Shown here in pieces: positions 43,264 to 53,639 of a DNA stretch of 64,000 nt. Position 1 is the first letter of the stretch. Each line of letters starts with the position of its first letter. The notes beneath the pieces were generated by a model. That model searched no databases. It was not told where the DNA came from and was given only the letters and a program-made list of their open reading frames with translations. The stretch lies in NCBI GenBank assembly GCA_010093485.1, contig MU001499.1:1751397-1815396 (forward strand). The letters are read 5' to 3'. The position numbers and the translations under genes are program-made. This DNA comes from Karstenula rhodostoma CBS 690.94 (taxonomy: Eukaryota; Ascomycota; Dothideomycetes; Pleosporales; Didymosphaeriaceae).

Positions 43264-44197
43264 ATGGTCTCAGCACTCCAGTTCCAGCGGACAGCAGGCC
43301 TACTCGGCATGTCAGCTATTTCCTGCGGGTTGCTCGTCCAGGCCCTCCCCTCGTCCGCACCCATATATGAGCGGGGCGCGGTGGATTCTCTTTCGCTCGA
43401 CCTACGGGCGGACATCCCCGATGCGCTGGCCAAGTTCCCATCGGGCCCCTTGAACCAGTTTCTCAAGATCATCAGCAGCCTACCACAGGGCGCGGCTGCG
43501 CTCGATGCAGTCGGCAAGGTTTTAACTCCCCTGCAGCAAGGCCTGGCTGATGCAGTTGGCATCGAAACGACAAGGAACGATTTGGCAACGAACGCGCCCT
43601 GTGCCGATGTTACTGTTGTGTTCGCCCGGGGAACGACCGAGCCAGGGAATGTGGGATTGGTGACGGGACCACCGTTCTTCGACGCTTTGAAAGAGAAGTT
43701 GGGAGACGATACTCTTGCTGTTCAGGGCGTCGAGTATCCTGCTACCTTCGCCGGGTTTAACAAGAACGGCACGGAAGGTGTACCGAGCATGTAAGTCATT
43801 GGACTGGCTTACGATACACCCGTAGCCTGGGTTTGATCGTCTTGTTTCTCAGCTGACTCCGCGACTAAGGACCGCCTTCATCAACCAGGCCCTCACAGAG
43901 TGTCCCAACACCAAGGTGGCCATGTCCGGCTACTCCCAGGGCGCGCTCGTCGTTCGTGCCACTGCCGCCGCACTGCCGGCTGCCACAATGGCCAAGATCA
44001 GCTCCGTCGTAACGTTCGGAGACCCGAAGAATCAGACTGATATCATAGGTGCGGCGGGCAAGACCTTGACCATATGCCACGCGAATGATGCGGTGTGCGC
44101 CGGGGGCTTCATCACGATTGACCATCTGACGTATGCGGATGATGCGAATACGGCCGCGCAGTTTGTTGCGGGAAAAGCTGGCGATGCCAACGATTGA
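43264..44197 (+). CDS. Cutinase (alpha/beta-hydrolase), secreted
   Basis: Cutinases hydrolyse the plant cuticle polyester. Two exons fit: 43264-43790 and 43870-44197 (GTAAGT donor), giving 284 aa. A signal peptide-like N terminus is followed by about 80 residues before the catalytic domain, longer than the classic small cutinases. Motifs: CADVTVVFARGTTEPGNVG; VAMSGYSQGALVV with the nucleophile Ser; CHANDAVC with the catalytic Asp and flanking Cys; and DHLTYADDA with the catalytic His. The 79-nt intron is between VPSM and TAFINQAL; the acceptor at 43869 is the one that keeps frame. The start at 43264 was chosen because the upstream in-frame extension lacks a signal peptide. Confidence 0.93.
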
Positions 44198-45339
44198 GTT
44201 GGGTGTGCTGAGTGTTACCGGAGTCGTCTCTTGGATATTTAACAACATCCCTCAGTCTTTGTCCAGTATAGTTGCTACTTCTCGTCAGCGTTCCGAATCT
44301 TCTAGTAACATATTTCTGGAGAATGAACCTGGGATTCCAGTTTGTTTGCATCTGGCGTATGCTTTGTGTATGACAAGGGCGATCTTTTCTTGCAAGTGCG
44401 TTTACAGACTCCTACATCATCGCCGTAAACTTACAGAAAGCAACTTAATCAACAACACCCCTCTTCTCCGACATCCAACGCTACTTGCTGAATAAGACAG
44501 CCCAAGAACCATCATACTTCATGAGCTGAGTAACAGCGGCGCCGCACCCGCTCGGTCTATGCTGTGTTCGATAGGCGCAGGCGCACGACTTTATTCAGCT
44601 CCGGTGCCAACGCGCAAGGTCGCAGAGGGTCCGAGATGTGGCTGTAAGGATGCGGCTGCGACTTGTGGGGTTCTTTATACGCGTCGTGGATTATTCAAAG
44701 ATTGTTCTGTCTTGTAACTTTCTTACCTTCGCAGTTCGGTTTGATACTGCACTTCGAACCGCTTCCAGTTTGATTAGTTTGATACAAGTCTTCCCACCCA
44801 CCAATTGAGAGCGCATGTTCACCACCATCGCCAAGAAAACACCTACACCTGGGCGGGCACCCGATTTTCGTGGCGTTGGCGGGCGCGTGGCCGTGGTGTC
44901 ACATGGAGAAAAGGCAGGAGCGGAGGAGGCATGAGCGTGAGGAGTTATTTTTGCGGAGAAGGGGGAGCGGGAGGGGAGGCATGGGAGTGGGTATTCTTGA
45001 CGTACGGGGCTGAGTTGGAAGTGTGAGCGGTGGACTGACACTCTGGGCGGACGCAGTGTACGTACCTTTTAATACGGTGCTATAGATCAAGTGTTGCTTA
45101 GGTTTAGGTTTAGGTGAGTTTGAGGCTGGATGGTGACGCATCAGCAGGCGCTTTGAATAGTGGTAGGTCGCAATGTAATGATATATGACTCCGTCATGTG
45201 CCGTATCTAGACCGTGTCGAGAAACTTACCTATGGTGGCACACGTAATGCGAAGACAAAAACTCCGTTCTTGTGGGCGATGAATTGGGTACCGAAAGATG
45301 CGAGTGTAGCAACGGCACCGCTCCAGGTAACAGAATTGG
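44198..45339. other. Intergenic region, convergent 3' ends
   Basis: About 1.1 kb between two convergent stops. No supportable gene; ORFs on both strands around 44800-45040 are low-complexity. Confidence 0.4.
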
Positions 45340-46090
45340 TTACGCCAGCAAAACGACGAGAGGGATCATTCCGAACACGACGGCTAGGACATAAGTTCCC
45401 AGAACCGATCCGGCACCAGTGAAGGCTGAACTCGGCGCAGAGGTCGTTGCGCTTGGGATTGTAGCCGTCCCGTTGATTGCAGGAGACGTGATAGAAGCCA
45501 TTGGTGACGCCTGGAACTCCGACGATGCGCTCAGTGTGGGTGAGACAGAAGCCGTCTCTGCCCCAGCAGAGCCAGACGCTGTGCTCACCGCAGTGGAGCC
45601 TAGGCCCTCCACGCTCGACGTATCTGTAGTTTCTCCCTCTATACTCCCGACCACTGTAGCAGCACCTTGACCCCCCCCACGCCCCCTCAAACCCGTCGCA
45701 AACAAACGCCATAGCTCTATACTCTCCCCCAGGCGCCACACACGTCCCATCCGCATCCGGATCCTCAGACTTATATAACGCCCCAGGCTCAAAAGATCGA
45801 ATCAACCCTGCGCATGCCTCATCACGGTAGAGATTCAGATCCGGCCTCGAGCCATTGTCGCACCATGGTCGCTCGTTGAGGATGTAGGACTGGAAGGGTA
45901 CGTCTACGGGCGAAGAAGCGATTTTGTCTAGTTTGGCGCAGAAGTCGCGGCCTAGGTTCCAGGAATTGAGGAAGATGGGGTCGGAGCAGGTAGTGTCGGA
46001 GAAAAGTGTGATGTTGCCGATGCGGGTAAGGGAGGCGGTGACGGCGGAGGCTGCCAAGGCGAGTGCTGCTGAGGCAGCGCAAGACCGCAT
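45340..46090 (-). pseudogene. Cys-rich, Ser/Thr-rich GPI-type protein, broken at a homopolymer
   Basis: The 5' frame (46090 to about 45680) encodes a signal peptide (CAASAALALAASAVTASLTR) and a region with seven Cys (SDTTCSDPIFL, RDFCAKLD, PWCDNG, RDEACAGL, GTCVAPGG, FVCDGFEG). At a run of eight C on the plus strand (45671-45678) this frame turns into an unlikely sequence. The overlapping frame continues with a Ser/Thr-rich stalk (TASGSAGAETASVSPTLSAS) and a hydrophobic end (GTYVLAVVFGMIPLVVLLA) typical of GPI-anchored wall proteins, stopping at 45340. Loss of one base in the run would join them. It may be an assembly error, a real mutation or a slippage site. The function is unknown. Confidence 0.65.
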
Positions 46091-46568
46091 TAGGTTATCA
46101 TTCAGTGGTATGGGCGGGACAGGGATGTGGACAAGCAGGTGACGCAAAAGTTCGATGTCAGGGGTTCTGCCGTAGGATTAGACCGAAAGTAGAACAATTG
46201 CACCCTTTCTCTATTTACGAGTGACAGCCCGCCCTTGGTCACGCGAGACTTCTGTCGTTCGAACTTGCGATTCTTCTTGCCTTAGTTTAGTTTCCGTCGT
46301 GCTTCAGGGGCAATCGTCGCGAACAACGCACCTATGCTCGTTTACCCTGTGCGATGGAAGCCTCGAATAAGACCTGTCCTACCTTCTACCACGCTTATGA
46401 GAAAACGTGAAGCTAGCAACTTCGGATAGGATGACTCGCAAAGAATAATGTTGCGTTCCACACGAGTGGCATCGTGAGAAGACAAACGAGCTAGGTCTCG
46501 GTGCGTTCTGAAGCTTCACAAAGACGCTACCAGGTCTTGCGAGAAAGCCGAACATTCACACAACCATC
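46091..46568. other. Intergenic region
   Basis: About 480 bp between the divergent Cys-rich gene and the SDR remnant. Nothing recognised. Confidence 0.4.
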
Positions 46569-46825
46569 ATGGCGGCATCCGCAAAGCTCCCGGGCGCATT
46601 TCACGTGGGGTCGAAGATCGACTTCAGTCAGTCAACAAGAGCACGATGAAGGGCCAGTATATACTGGTCACCGGAGGCGCAAGCGGCATCGGACTCGTTG
46701 CGTGAATGCCTTCGCTGAAGCAGGGTAAGTCAACTCTTTACACCTCACCTCACCCACGATCACACGGCCCTGGTGATAGCAACTTCGATCTCGAGGAGGA
46801 CTGGGAGGAGCTGGAGGTAGGCGCG
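46569..46825 (+). pseudogene. 5' remnant of a short-chain dehydrogenase/reductase gene
   Basis: The segment reads as an SDR N terminus broken by frame changes. MAASAKLPGAFHVGSKIDFS leads to a stop near 46647; a second frame gives MKGQYILVTGGASGIGLVA, with the TGxxxGIG cofactor-binding motif, and stops at TGA. A third frame continues VNAFAEAG and reaches a GTAAGT donor at 46726. After a plausible intron, GDSNFDLEEDWEELE fits the next part of such proteins. Nothing of the catalytic YxxxK half is found; the sequence passes into the 78-bp array region. It is a dead fragment. Confidence 0.65.
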
Positions 46826-47169
46826 TTGGTCGACCGTAAGTGGCTCGAGGCTAAAGATTGTTGCAAGTGTTGTGCTCCTCGGATGTGGCTCCAAATTATT
46901 CAGCGCCCTGCGTTAGAGCTGCTGGGAGCTACATATCAGAGTGTTGGTGACGGACCCACCATTCACATGCATAATGCCGCTCATCACGGTGCAGCTTTAG
47001 CGTCTCACCAACACCTCCCGCCCCACCTATCAGACATATTATTCACGAATTATTCAGCGCCCCCACCTCATAGTGATTATCTACAATATAGCACGCATCA
47101 TCTGACTCGACTTCAGCCAATCATCAACTTGCACTACTGCAGGGTGGACAGAAGTGAACAGTCCTCCGC
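46826..47169. other. Transition between SDR remnant and tandem array
   Basis: No gene seen. Two direct copies of an ATTATTCAGCGCCC word occur near 46896 and 47050, about 155 bp apart, suggesting another decayed repeat. Confidence 0.35.
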
Positions 47170-48910
47170 AATCCACGGTTTTCAAAATTCCCCAATTGGG
47201 AAGTTTGATCTCGCACGTTGCCTCTCGCAATCAACAACTGTCGCACTACTGCTGCGGTGCAATGCACTAACAGATCCGTGTTGCAGTAGAAGGTATGTAC
47301 GCTCCAGTTCAATGCACGGTGTTAGGTCCGCAATCTACACTTTTCACGACTACCTAATGCGGTAGTTTGCACTCACCGGCGCTCCCTGATCACCACGCCG
47401 CACTACTGCACTCCACTCCACCCTAAGCGAAGGGGGTGTGATAGCGACTTTGATTCCCACTTTCGACGCATTCTAAAATTACTCAATTAGGAAGGTTGAC
47501 TCACCGCTAGATTCTCAAGTGACAACACCTACAACGATCGACGTATTTCAAAAACCCCCAATTAGGTAGTTTGACTTTCCCACGCCAGGTTCTTTTGTGA
47601 CAAGACCTACCACAATCAACACTGTTTAGAACTGCCTACTTAGGAAGGTTGACCTTTCACTGTCAGAATCCGAGGTGAAAAACCCCTACGGTAATCGATG
47701 TATTCCAAAATTACCCGATTAGGAAGGTTGACCTTTTATTACTAGAGTCCTAAGTGACAACACCCACATTAATCGACACTACTCCAAGTTTCCTAATTAG
47801 GGTGGTTGACTTTTCCCACACGAGGTCCTTCAGTGTCAACACCTACTGCAATCAACACTGCTCGAGATTTCCTAGTTAGGAAGGTTACTCTTTCATTTCC
47901 ACCCGATTTCGAGGTGACAGATCCTACAGCAACTAATGCCATTCAGAATTCCTTATTTAGGCAGTTTGATCATGCGACTTTTCCCACACCTTTTGCCAGG
48001 CTCGGAGGTGGCAGATCCCACAGTAATCAACGCTGTTGAAAATTGTCTAATTAGGCAGTTTGACCCTACACCTTTTGCCACGCTCTTTAGTGAAAGTTCC
48101 TACAGTAATCCACGCCGTTTAAGATTACCTGATTAGGAAGGTTTACATTTCCTCTAATTGCGGGTTCTCAAGTGACAACACCTGCCGCAATCGACGTTGT
48201 TCAGGGTTACCCAATTAGGAAGGTTAATCTTTCTCTTGCTAGCAAGTGACAGCACCTACCACAATCAACACTACCCAAACCTACCTAATTAGGAAGTTTA
48301 ACCCTTCACCTTTCACTTCCAGATTCAGCTTCTATGTGGACCCCAATCGACGCTTTTCAAAATTACTGGAATAGGCATTTTAAACTTAGCGTGCACGGTT
48401 GAGTTGGAAATGTCACTATAATCGACACCTTCATTCACCTGCCTTATCCGGAAGTCTAATCACTGCATCGTGCCACTATTGAACTTAGCGTGTACGGTTG
48501 AGTTGGAAATGTCACTACAATCGACGCTCTTCAAAATGACTCAATTAGGCAGTTTAGACTTAGCGTACAGTTGAGGTAGAAATGTCACTACAATCGACAC
48601 CTTTATTCAACTACCTTATCCGGAAGTCCAATTACTTGTGCCACTGTTGAAAATGTCACTGCAATCGACACCTTTATTCACCTGCCTCATCCAGAAGTCC
48701 AATCATTGCATCGTTCCACTGCACGGATCGCTTGAGCTAGCATAGCAATTAATGACTTTTGCGAAATACCTGATGCGGAAGGTTGATGTTCCCATCGCAC
48801 GCTCTACTGTACCGCGATCGATGAGTTCTGATGTTGCCCTTTTGGAAAGGTTGGATACTTCTAAACGATCGATGGGCTTGGCGAGTTGCCCGTTTGAGAA
48901 AGTTGAAGTT
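47170..48910 (+). repeat. Decayed 78-bp tandem array, about 21 units
   Basis: Each unit carries a core like ATTAGGAAGGTTGAC, a GTGACAACACCTAC-like word and a CAATCGACAC-like word. Cores start at 47486, 47561, 47639, 47718, 47796, 47875, 47956, 48050, 48132, 48214 and 48288, so spacings are 74-94 with a mode of 78. Less similar units continue on both sides. Units are too diverged for a recent expansion. Parts of several units translate similarly (FLVRKV, NSLFRQFD, CLIRQFD, YLMRKVD), so the array might derive from a 26-codon repeat, but the frame is not maintained. Confidence 0.8.
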
Positions 48911-49094
48911 GCAGACGGCGTCGCTGTCGTACAGACTTCTCCAAGCCCAAGTCGTTTATTCCAAAAGCGTAAAATATCGTACATTTACAATCGTGCTATA
49001 TGTGTAACCATGCGCATCATCCCAACACATTCCCACCCCAACCCAACGCCAGCGCCAGCAATGCACACCACCACACCTTGCTCCCCCACCCAGC

Positions 49095-52000
49095 CTACTG
49101 CGTCACCCCCTTCAGCGCCTGCAGCATAACCCCAAAAACCACACCCCTTGCAACCCGCGCATCCTGCAGCGCATCAAACACTTTCCCCAGCGCCTCCCCG
49201 CTCGCCGCCTGACCCATGACACTTGTCAGCGCCTGCGGCATCCCCCTCTCCACCAACGCCTTTCTCGCCTTCACCCTCAACCTCTCTTTCTCTTCCTCAC
49301 CCATCTCGCCGCCCACCCACCCCTTTTTCTGACACTCACTCTCCCACTGCGCACTCTCCGTCTCCGTCGGCAGCGCATTTGCGCGGATCTTGCGGATGTG
49401 GTACGCGAGCCCGTCGTCCGAGGTATTCGCGTCGAGCACGGTCGACTGCATGAGTGTTTGGATGGAGGTGAGCTGGGGGTTTCCGGGGCGCAGAAGGAAG
49501 GTTTTTGCGGCGTTGAGGAGCGTGCGGCGGAGGGACCAGGCGGAGGAGAGGGTGTAGAGTTCGTTGATGGTGGCGAAGAAGAGCTCGATGAGGACGGTGG
49601 TTTCGGGCTCGGAGAGGGGCGCGTGTGCGGCTTTGGATTTTCTCTTGGACGGGGAAGAGGCGGCGGCTGTGGTTATGGGCGCGGTGTGGGAGGAAGTGAG
49701 GGATGTGGCTGAGGGCCGGCGCGGTAGAGGAGGTACGGGGGGCGCCTCGGTAGTGACGGGTATGGAGGTGGTGGATGCGCGGGAAGTATGCCGGCTGTGG
49801 ACGGGGTCAGTGTAGTAGTCGTCTGATATCTCGGAGGGCATTGGTGGGAGGTCTGTTTTACGTCAGTATTTTGGCGCCTTCGTTCTTGAAATGGAGAACT
49901 TACTCATGAGTTGGTCGCCGCCCATCGTAGGCGACAAATCCATACTCTCCCTCACGCTCGCGGCCCGACTTGCACTTCTGGACCCGCCGAACAGACTGCT
50001 CGGACCCGAGGGTTTACCATCGCCGTCGGGGTTGTAGCTCGGACGACGCTCCATGGGTGCCTCTCTTTGCGGCTGCTGGTCTATTATTGGGGAATTGGCG
50101 GTGCGGAGAGATTCTGTGGATGTGCGCTTCGCGGCAAAGGACAGCGTGCTTTCAGATCGAATGTGCGTCGGGAGCTCGGAAACTGTGCTCTCAGCGCGGC
50201 CATGCCGATTTGTAATCGGAGCATTCTGAGATATGGTCGAGGTGCGAGACACGCTTGGGCTTCTCGACGCAGAATCAGCGCGCTTCTTCCCGCTGAATGG
50301 GGTGGTGACGCTGCCCAACACGCCTGTTACACCACCGAAGAGCGCTTTGCCGCCACCCGCAACCTCTTTGGGTGCTTGAGTGAGCACATTCATCATGCCT
50401 TTACCCATCGTCTCGAATGCTTGGCTAGGCCAGATGCCACCTGCGCCGGGAGATTTGCCGTTTCCAATTTCTTTATCGAGGAAGCGTTTCATGCCTTCGC
50501 TCTCGGCGAGGGGTCTGTACTGCACAGCATCGTTCAAGTACCTCTCAAGCTCACCCCGAAGCGACGCTTTGGTATGATTCTTCCACGTCGGCAGGTCCTT
50601 GTGTGCTTCCACGAAACCCATTGAGCCTGTTATGGACGCTATCCGGCGCAACACCTCGTGGAGGGTCTCAAAGTCGGTATACTTCTTTGCGGACATCCAA
50701 CCCTTGTAGTAGTCCAGCGAGGGTTCGATCTGGATCAGGTACTCTGCGAGGGGTTTGCTCTTGATAACTCCCTTTTCGCCCGGCATAGAGTCGTCGAAGA
50801 TGGTCATCTTACAGTTGTGGAGCGTCAGCGGTGGAGGTGCAGGTGGCGGGTTGTCCATCAGTGCTGTGGGAGGGGCATTCGACATGAGTTGGTCAAAGCT
50901 GGTGAAAGCTTCTTTGCGCGGCTGCGCGTTTTCTTGGGTTGTAGATGGCGTGTCGGATACCTGCGAGGAATGAGTAGGCATATTTGAGATGCCAAAGGCA
51001 GACATGTCGTTCTCTGCGAGGGTTTCGCTTTGCGATGAAGTCGGGGTGACTACGCCCTGCGTAGTGCTTTCGGACTGGTCGTCGGCCAAGGAAGAACTCG
51101 ACATGTGTCGTTGCTCTTTCAGTTGCCTGGCATCCTGCATTCGCATTAGTAACGTGTCCTTATTTTCGAAGTCGACTTCGCGAGGCGGCACATCTGGGAG
51201 GAAGTCGAGCAATACTGATTGCTGATTCAACTTACCTCGTCGGCAATCATCTGGTTCAACCGCTGCGCTTCCTGCATAGCCTCGTCCATCGCTTGCTGTG
51301 CCCTGCTTACAACGCGCTTGTGCTTCTTGAACTCCTCATCACGCTCCCGTCTCTCGGCGTTCTCTTTGGTGTTCCCTAGTGGCGATGCCTCGACGCCGGC
51401 ATCGATGGCTTCCATAAGCTCCGGTTCGCCATCCTCAAGAGCGTGGACAATCCAGCCGTTGATCCACTCGGGCTTGGAACACGTTGCGACGATCATCTCC
51501 AGCACCACCTTGGCCAAGATCTGGTGCAGGAATTCCCGTGCTGGCTTGCAGTTGTACGTCTTGGGCTCCAGGTAATTCTGCAAGATGTCTTCCGCGACAC
51601 CGCCTAGCTGCTTTGTCTGAAAGTCTGTGTCGAGGATCGTCGCCAGCGTGCTATCGCGCTTCATCTTCAGGTACAGGTCCACAGCTTCAGGCGCGCTGTC
51701 GCCTGGGTTCGCCAAAACGGCATTGGCGAGCTCAGAGAAGAAGATGATCATGAACGACGAGGATTTGGTCACAAAGTCGACAAAGGCATCGGCGGGTCGC
51801 TTGCGGGAGAGGTGCGAGGACATGGAGATGATGAAAGCAGTCAATGTCTGTCGGGACGAGTTTGGAAAGAGAGTTTCGTTTGGAATGATGGGGTTGTACC
51901 ACCACCTGCATTGCATTAGACATATACATGGACAAAAGCAGTTCGCGAGTCCGAGCATACTTGACATAGTCGCGAATCACCGCGTCCGTCAGCTCCGTCA

Positions 52001-52538
52001 GCGCAGCCGCCGTCTCCGGGCGGAAGTCTGAGAAATCCAGCTCCTGGCCCGAGTACAGCTTGACACTGAGGTCGGCATCATCGTCGTCTTGATCGTTGGC
52101 TTTGTCTCGTTTTTCCCGCCACGAGAGTACCCTGTGTGCAATGTCTACCCCCAGCTCCTTCCGCCGCAGCTCCTGGCTCTTCTCTGGGCCATGATGGCCG
52201 TGCGCATGGCCTTCCCACGTCGCATGGAGGGCCACGCCGCCGACCACGCCGATGAGTATCAGGCCCACTCGTCCCAGTATCAGGTACGTCCCCACGCCTA
52301 GACCGACCAAGCATGCGCCCAGCGTCTCGTTGCTCGCAGTCGACAGGAACACCAGCGCGCGGTCCAGCAGCGCTCTCCAGTCTAGAGGCGACGCATTCGC
52401 AGCGTCTTTGGGGGCTTCCTCGCGAGGAGGTGTCTCTTCGGCGGCATCGGGCGCGTCTGGCACGGGCACAAGCGGGTCGGTGGGTGCAGCGGGCGGAGGA
52501 TCGCGGAGGCTCGGCACGGGCTCAATAGGGTCGCTCAT
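49095..52538 (-). CDS. PXA-PX-nexin-C protein (sorting nexin/Mdm1-like)
   Basis: Such proteins tether or sort membranes between the ER, endosome and vacuole. Four exons fit: 51961-52538, 51236-51905, 49904-51158 and 49095-49852, giving about 1086 aa. An acidic Pro-rich N terminus precedes one or two membrane segments (LGACLVGLGVGTYLILGRVG, then LILIGVVGGVALHATW). The PXA domain spans intron 1 (AVIRDYVKWWYNPIIPNE) and ends near FLHQILAKVVLEMIVATCSK. A coiled segment follows. The PX domain is divergent (AEYLIQIEPSLDYYKGWMSA; ELERYLNDAVQYRPLAESEG). The last exon is the nexin C-terminal domain (LIELFFATINELYTLSSAW). No RGS domain is seen between PXA and PX. The acceptor of intron 2 (51159) is my least certain boundary. 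Confidence 0.88.
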
Positions 52539-52842
52539 TGTGTCGTCGCTAGGGCATGCGCGCACATGGACGGATGTCGAAGACAGCAGCACCAGCAGCC
52601 CAGCGGAATTGAGCAGCGTCGAGTGTGTCTCCTGGGGGGCAGCGATCTGGCTACAAGTGCGGGATGTTCTGGAATCAGCGACGTTTCACGCCCGTTGGCG
52701 CAGGCTTATTCGGGGACGCGAGGTCGCACCTGCCCCTGCGCCCGCGGCCCGGCAAAACCATTGCGCCGGCCGCTCTTTCTTTTCCTGGGCCGATCGCACT
52801 TTCGGATGCCGTTCCCACTCCACCACATCCCCCGATCTGACA
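52539..52842. promoter_or_regulatory. Divergent promoter region (PXA-PX / thioesterase)
   Basis: About 300 bp between two divergent ATGs, so both genes probably share a bidirectional promoter. An open frame continues leftward from the thioesterase but is antisense to the PXA gene and lacks thioesterase features. Confidence 0.5.
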
Positions 52843-53298
52843 ATGGCCGCCCCCGCCAACGACCCCGAGCTCCTGTCTTTTGTCGAGGAATACTGGGCTG
52901 GCCGCCTGCCGCACAGTGCCATCTACCAACTCGTCCTCTCCGACGTCAAATTCACCCACGCGTCCAAGGGCGTCGTGCGGGCGCGTGTGACCCTGGCTAA
53001 GAACCATGTCAATTCGCATGGCGGCATCCATGGTTCGACGTCAGCCACGTTCTTTGACTGGGTAGGCGGCATGGCCATCGCGGTGTGGGACAAGCGCTCC
53101 AAGACTGGCGTCAGCACCGACATCCACGTGACGTACCAGAGCTCGGCGCGGGAAGGCGACGAGGTTGAGATCGAGGGCATAGCGACCAAGGTCGGCGGGA
53201 CCCTCGCGTTCACAAAGTGCAGTATCTACAAAGTCGTCGACGGGGAGCGAGGCGCTGTAATTGCGGACGGAAGCCACACCAAGTTTGTCAAGGTTTGA
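52843..53298 (+). CDS. Hotdog-fold acyl-CoA thioesterase (ACOT13-like)
   Basis: ACOT13-type enzymes hydrolyse acyl-CoA thioesters in mitochondria or cytosol. It is a single exon of 151 aa, the usual size. The hotdog core shows NSHGGIHGSTSATFFDWVGG (the HGG-containing active-site helix) and STDIHVTYQSSAREGDEVEI, then GTLAFTKCSIYKV and a short C terminus ending HTKFVKV. The start at 52843 (CAATGGCC) gives a family-like N terminus; the in-frame extension to 52252 is rejected. It is intact, unlike the other thioesterase-like gene at 5694. Confidence 0.9.
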   Translation: MAAPANDPELLSFVEEYWAGRLPHSAIYQLVLSDVKFTHASKGVVRARVTLAKNHVNSHGGIHGSTSATFFDWVGGMAIAVWDKRSKTGVSTDIHVTYQSSAREGDEVEIEGIATKVGGTLAFTKCSIYKVVDGERGAVIADGSHTKFVKV

Positions 53299-53639
53299 AG
53301 GGGATGCTTTCCCGGCATACGACGATGCAGATGACGCATAGCGAGCTGCTGCGTGGTCCAACTACATACGCCATCTTCTTTGGGCTATCATTCTGCGCTC
53401 CATGAATGACGGATTCCACTCGGATGGCGGAGAGAAACATACCTTCGCTTTAGAACTTGTGCCGAGCCTCGCGGCTACGACTGTATGAGAATATAAAGGG
53501 TTGACATACACATACACGCAGAATAGATGTAAATCGCGAATCAAAATTATCCACAATTCACACTTCACTCATCACTGTGCAATGACGCACATCACCGACC
53601 GAGGAAACATGGTCCGCTCTCCATATCAAAAATAAGTCA

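Noticed and set aside
47780..47820. TTAGGG inside the 78-bp array as a telomere repeat
   Set aside because: It occurs once as a variant of the ATTAGGAAGG core and is not in tandem.
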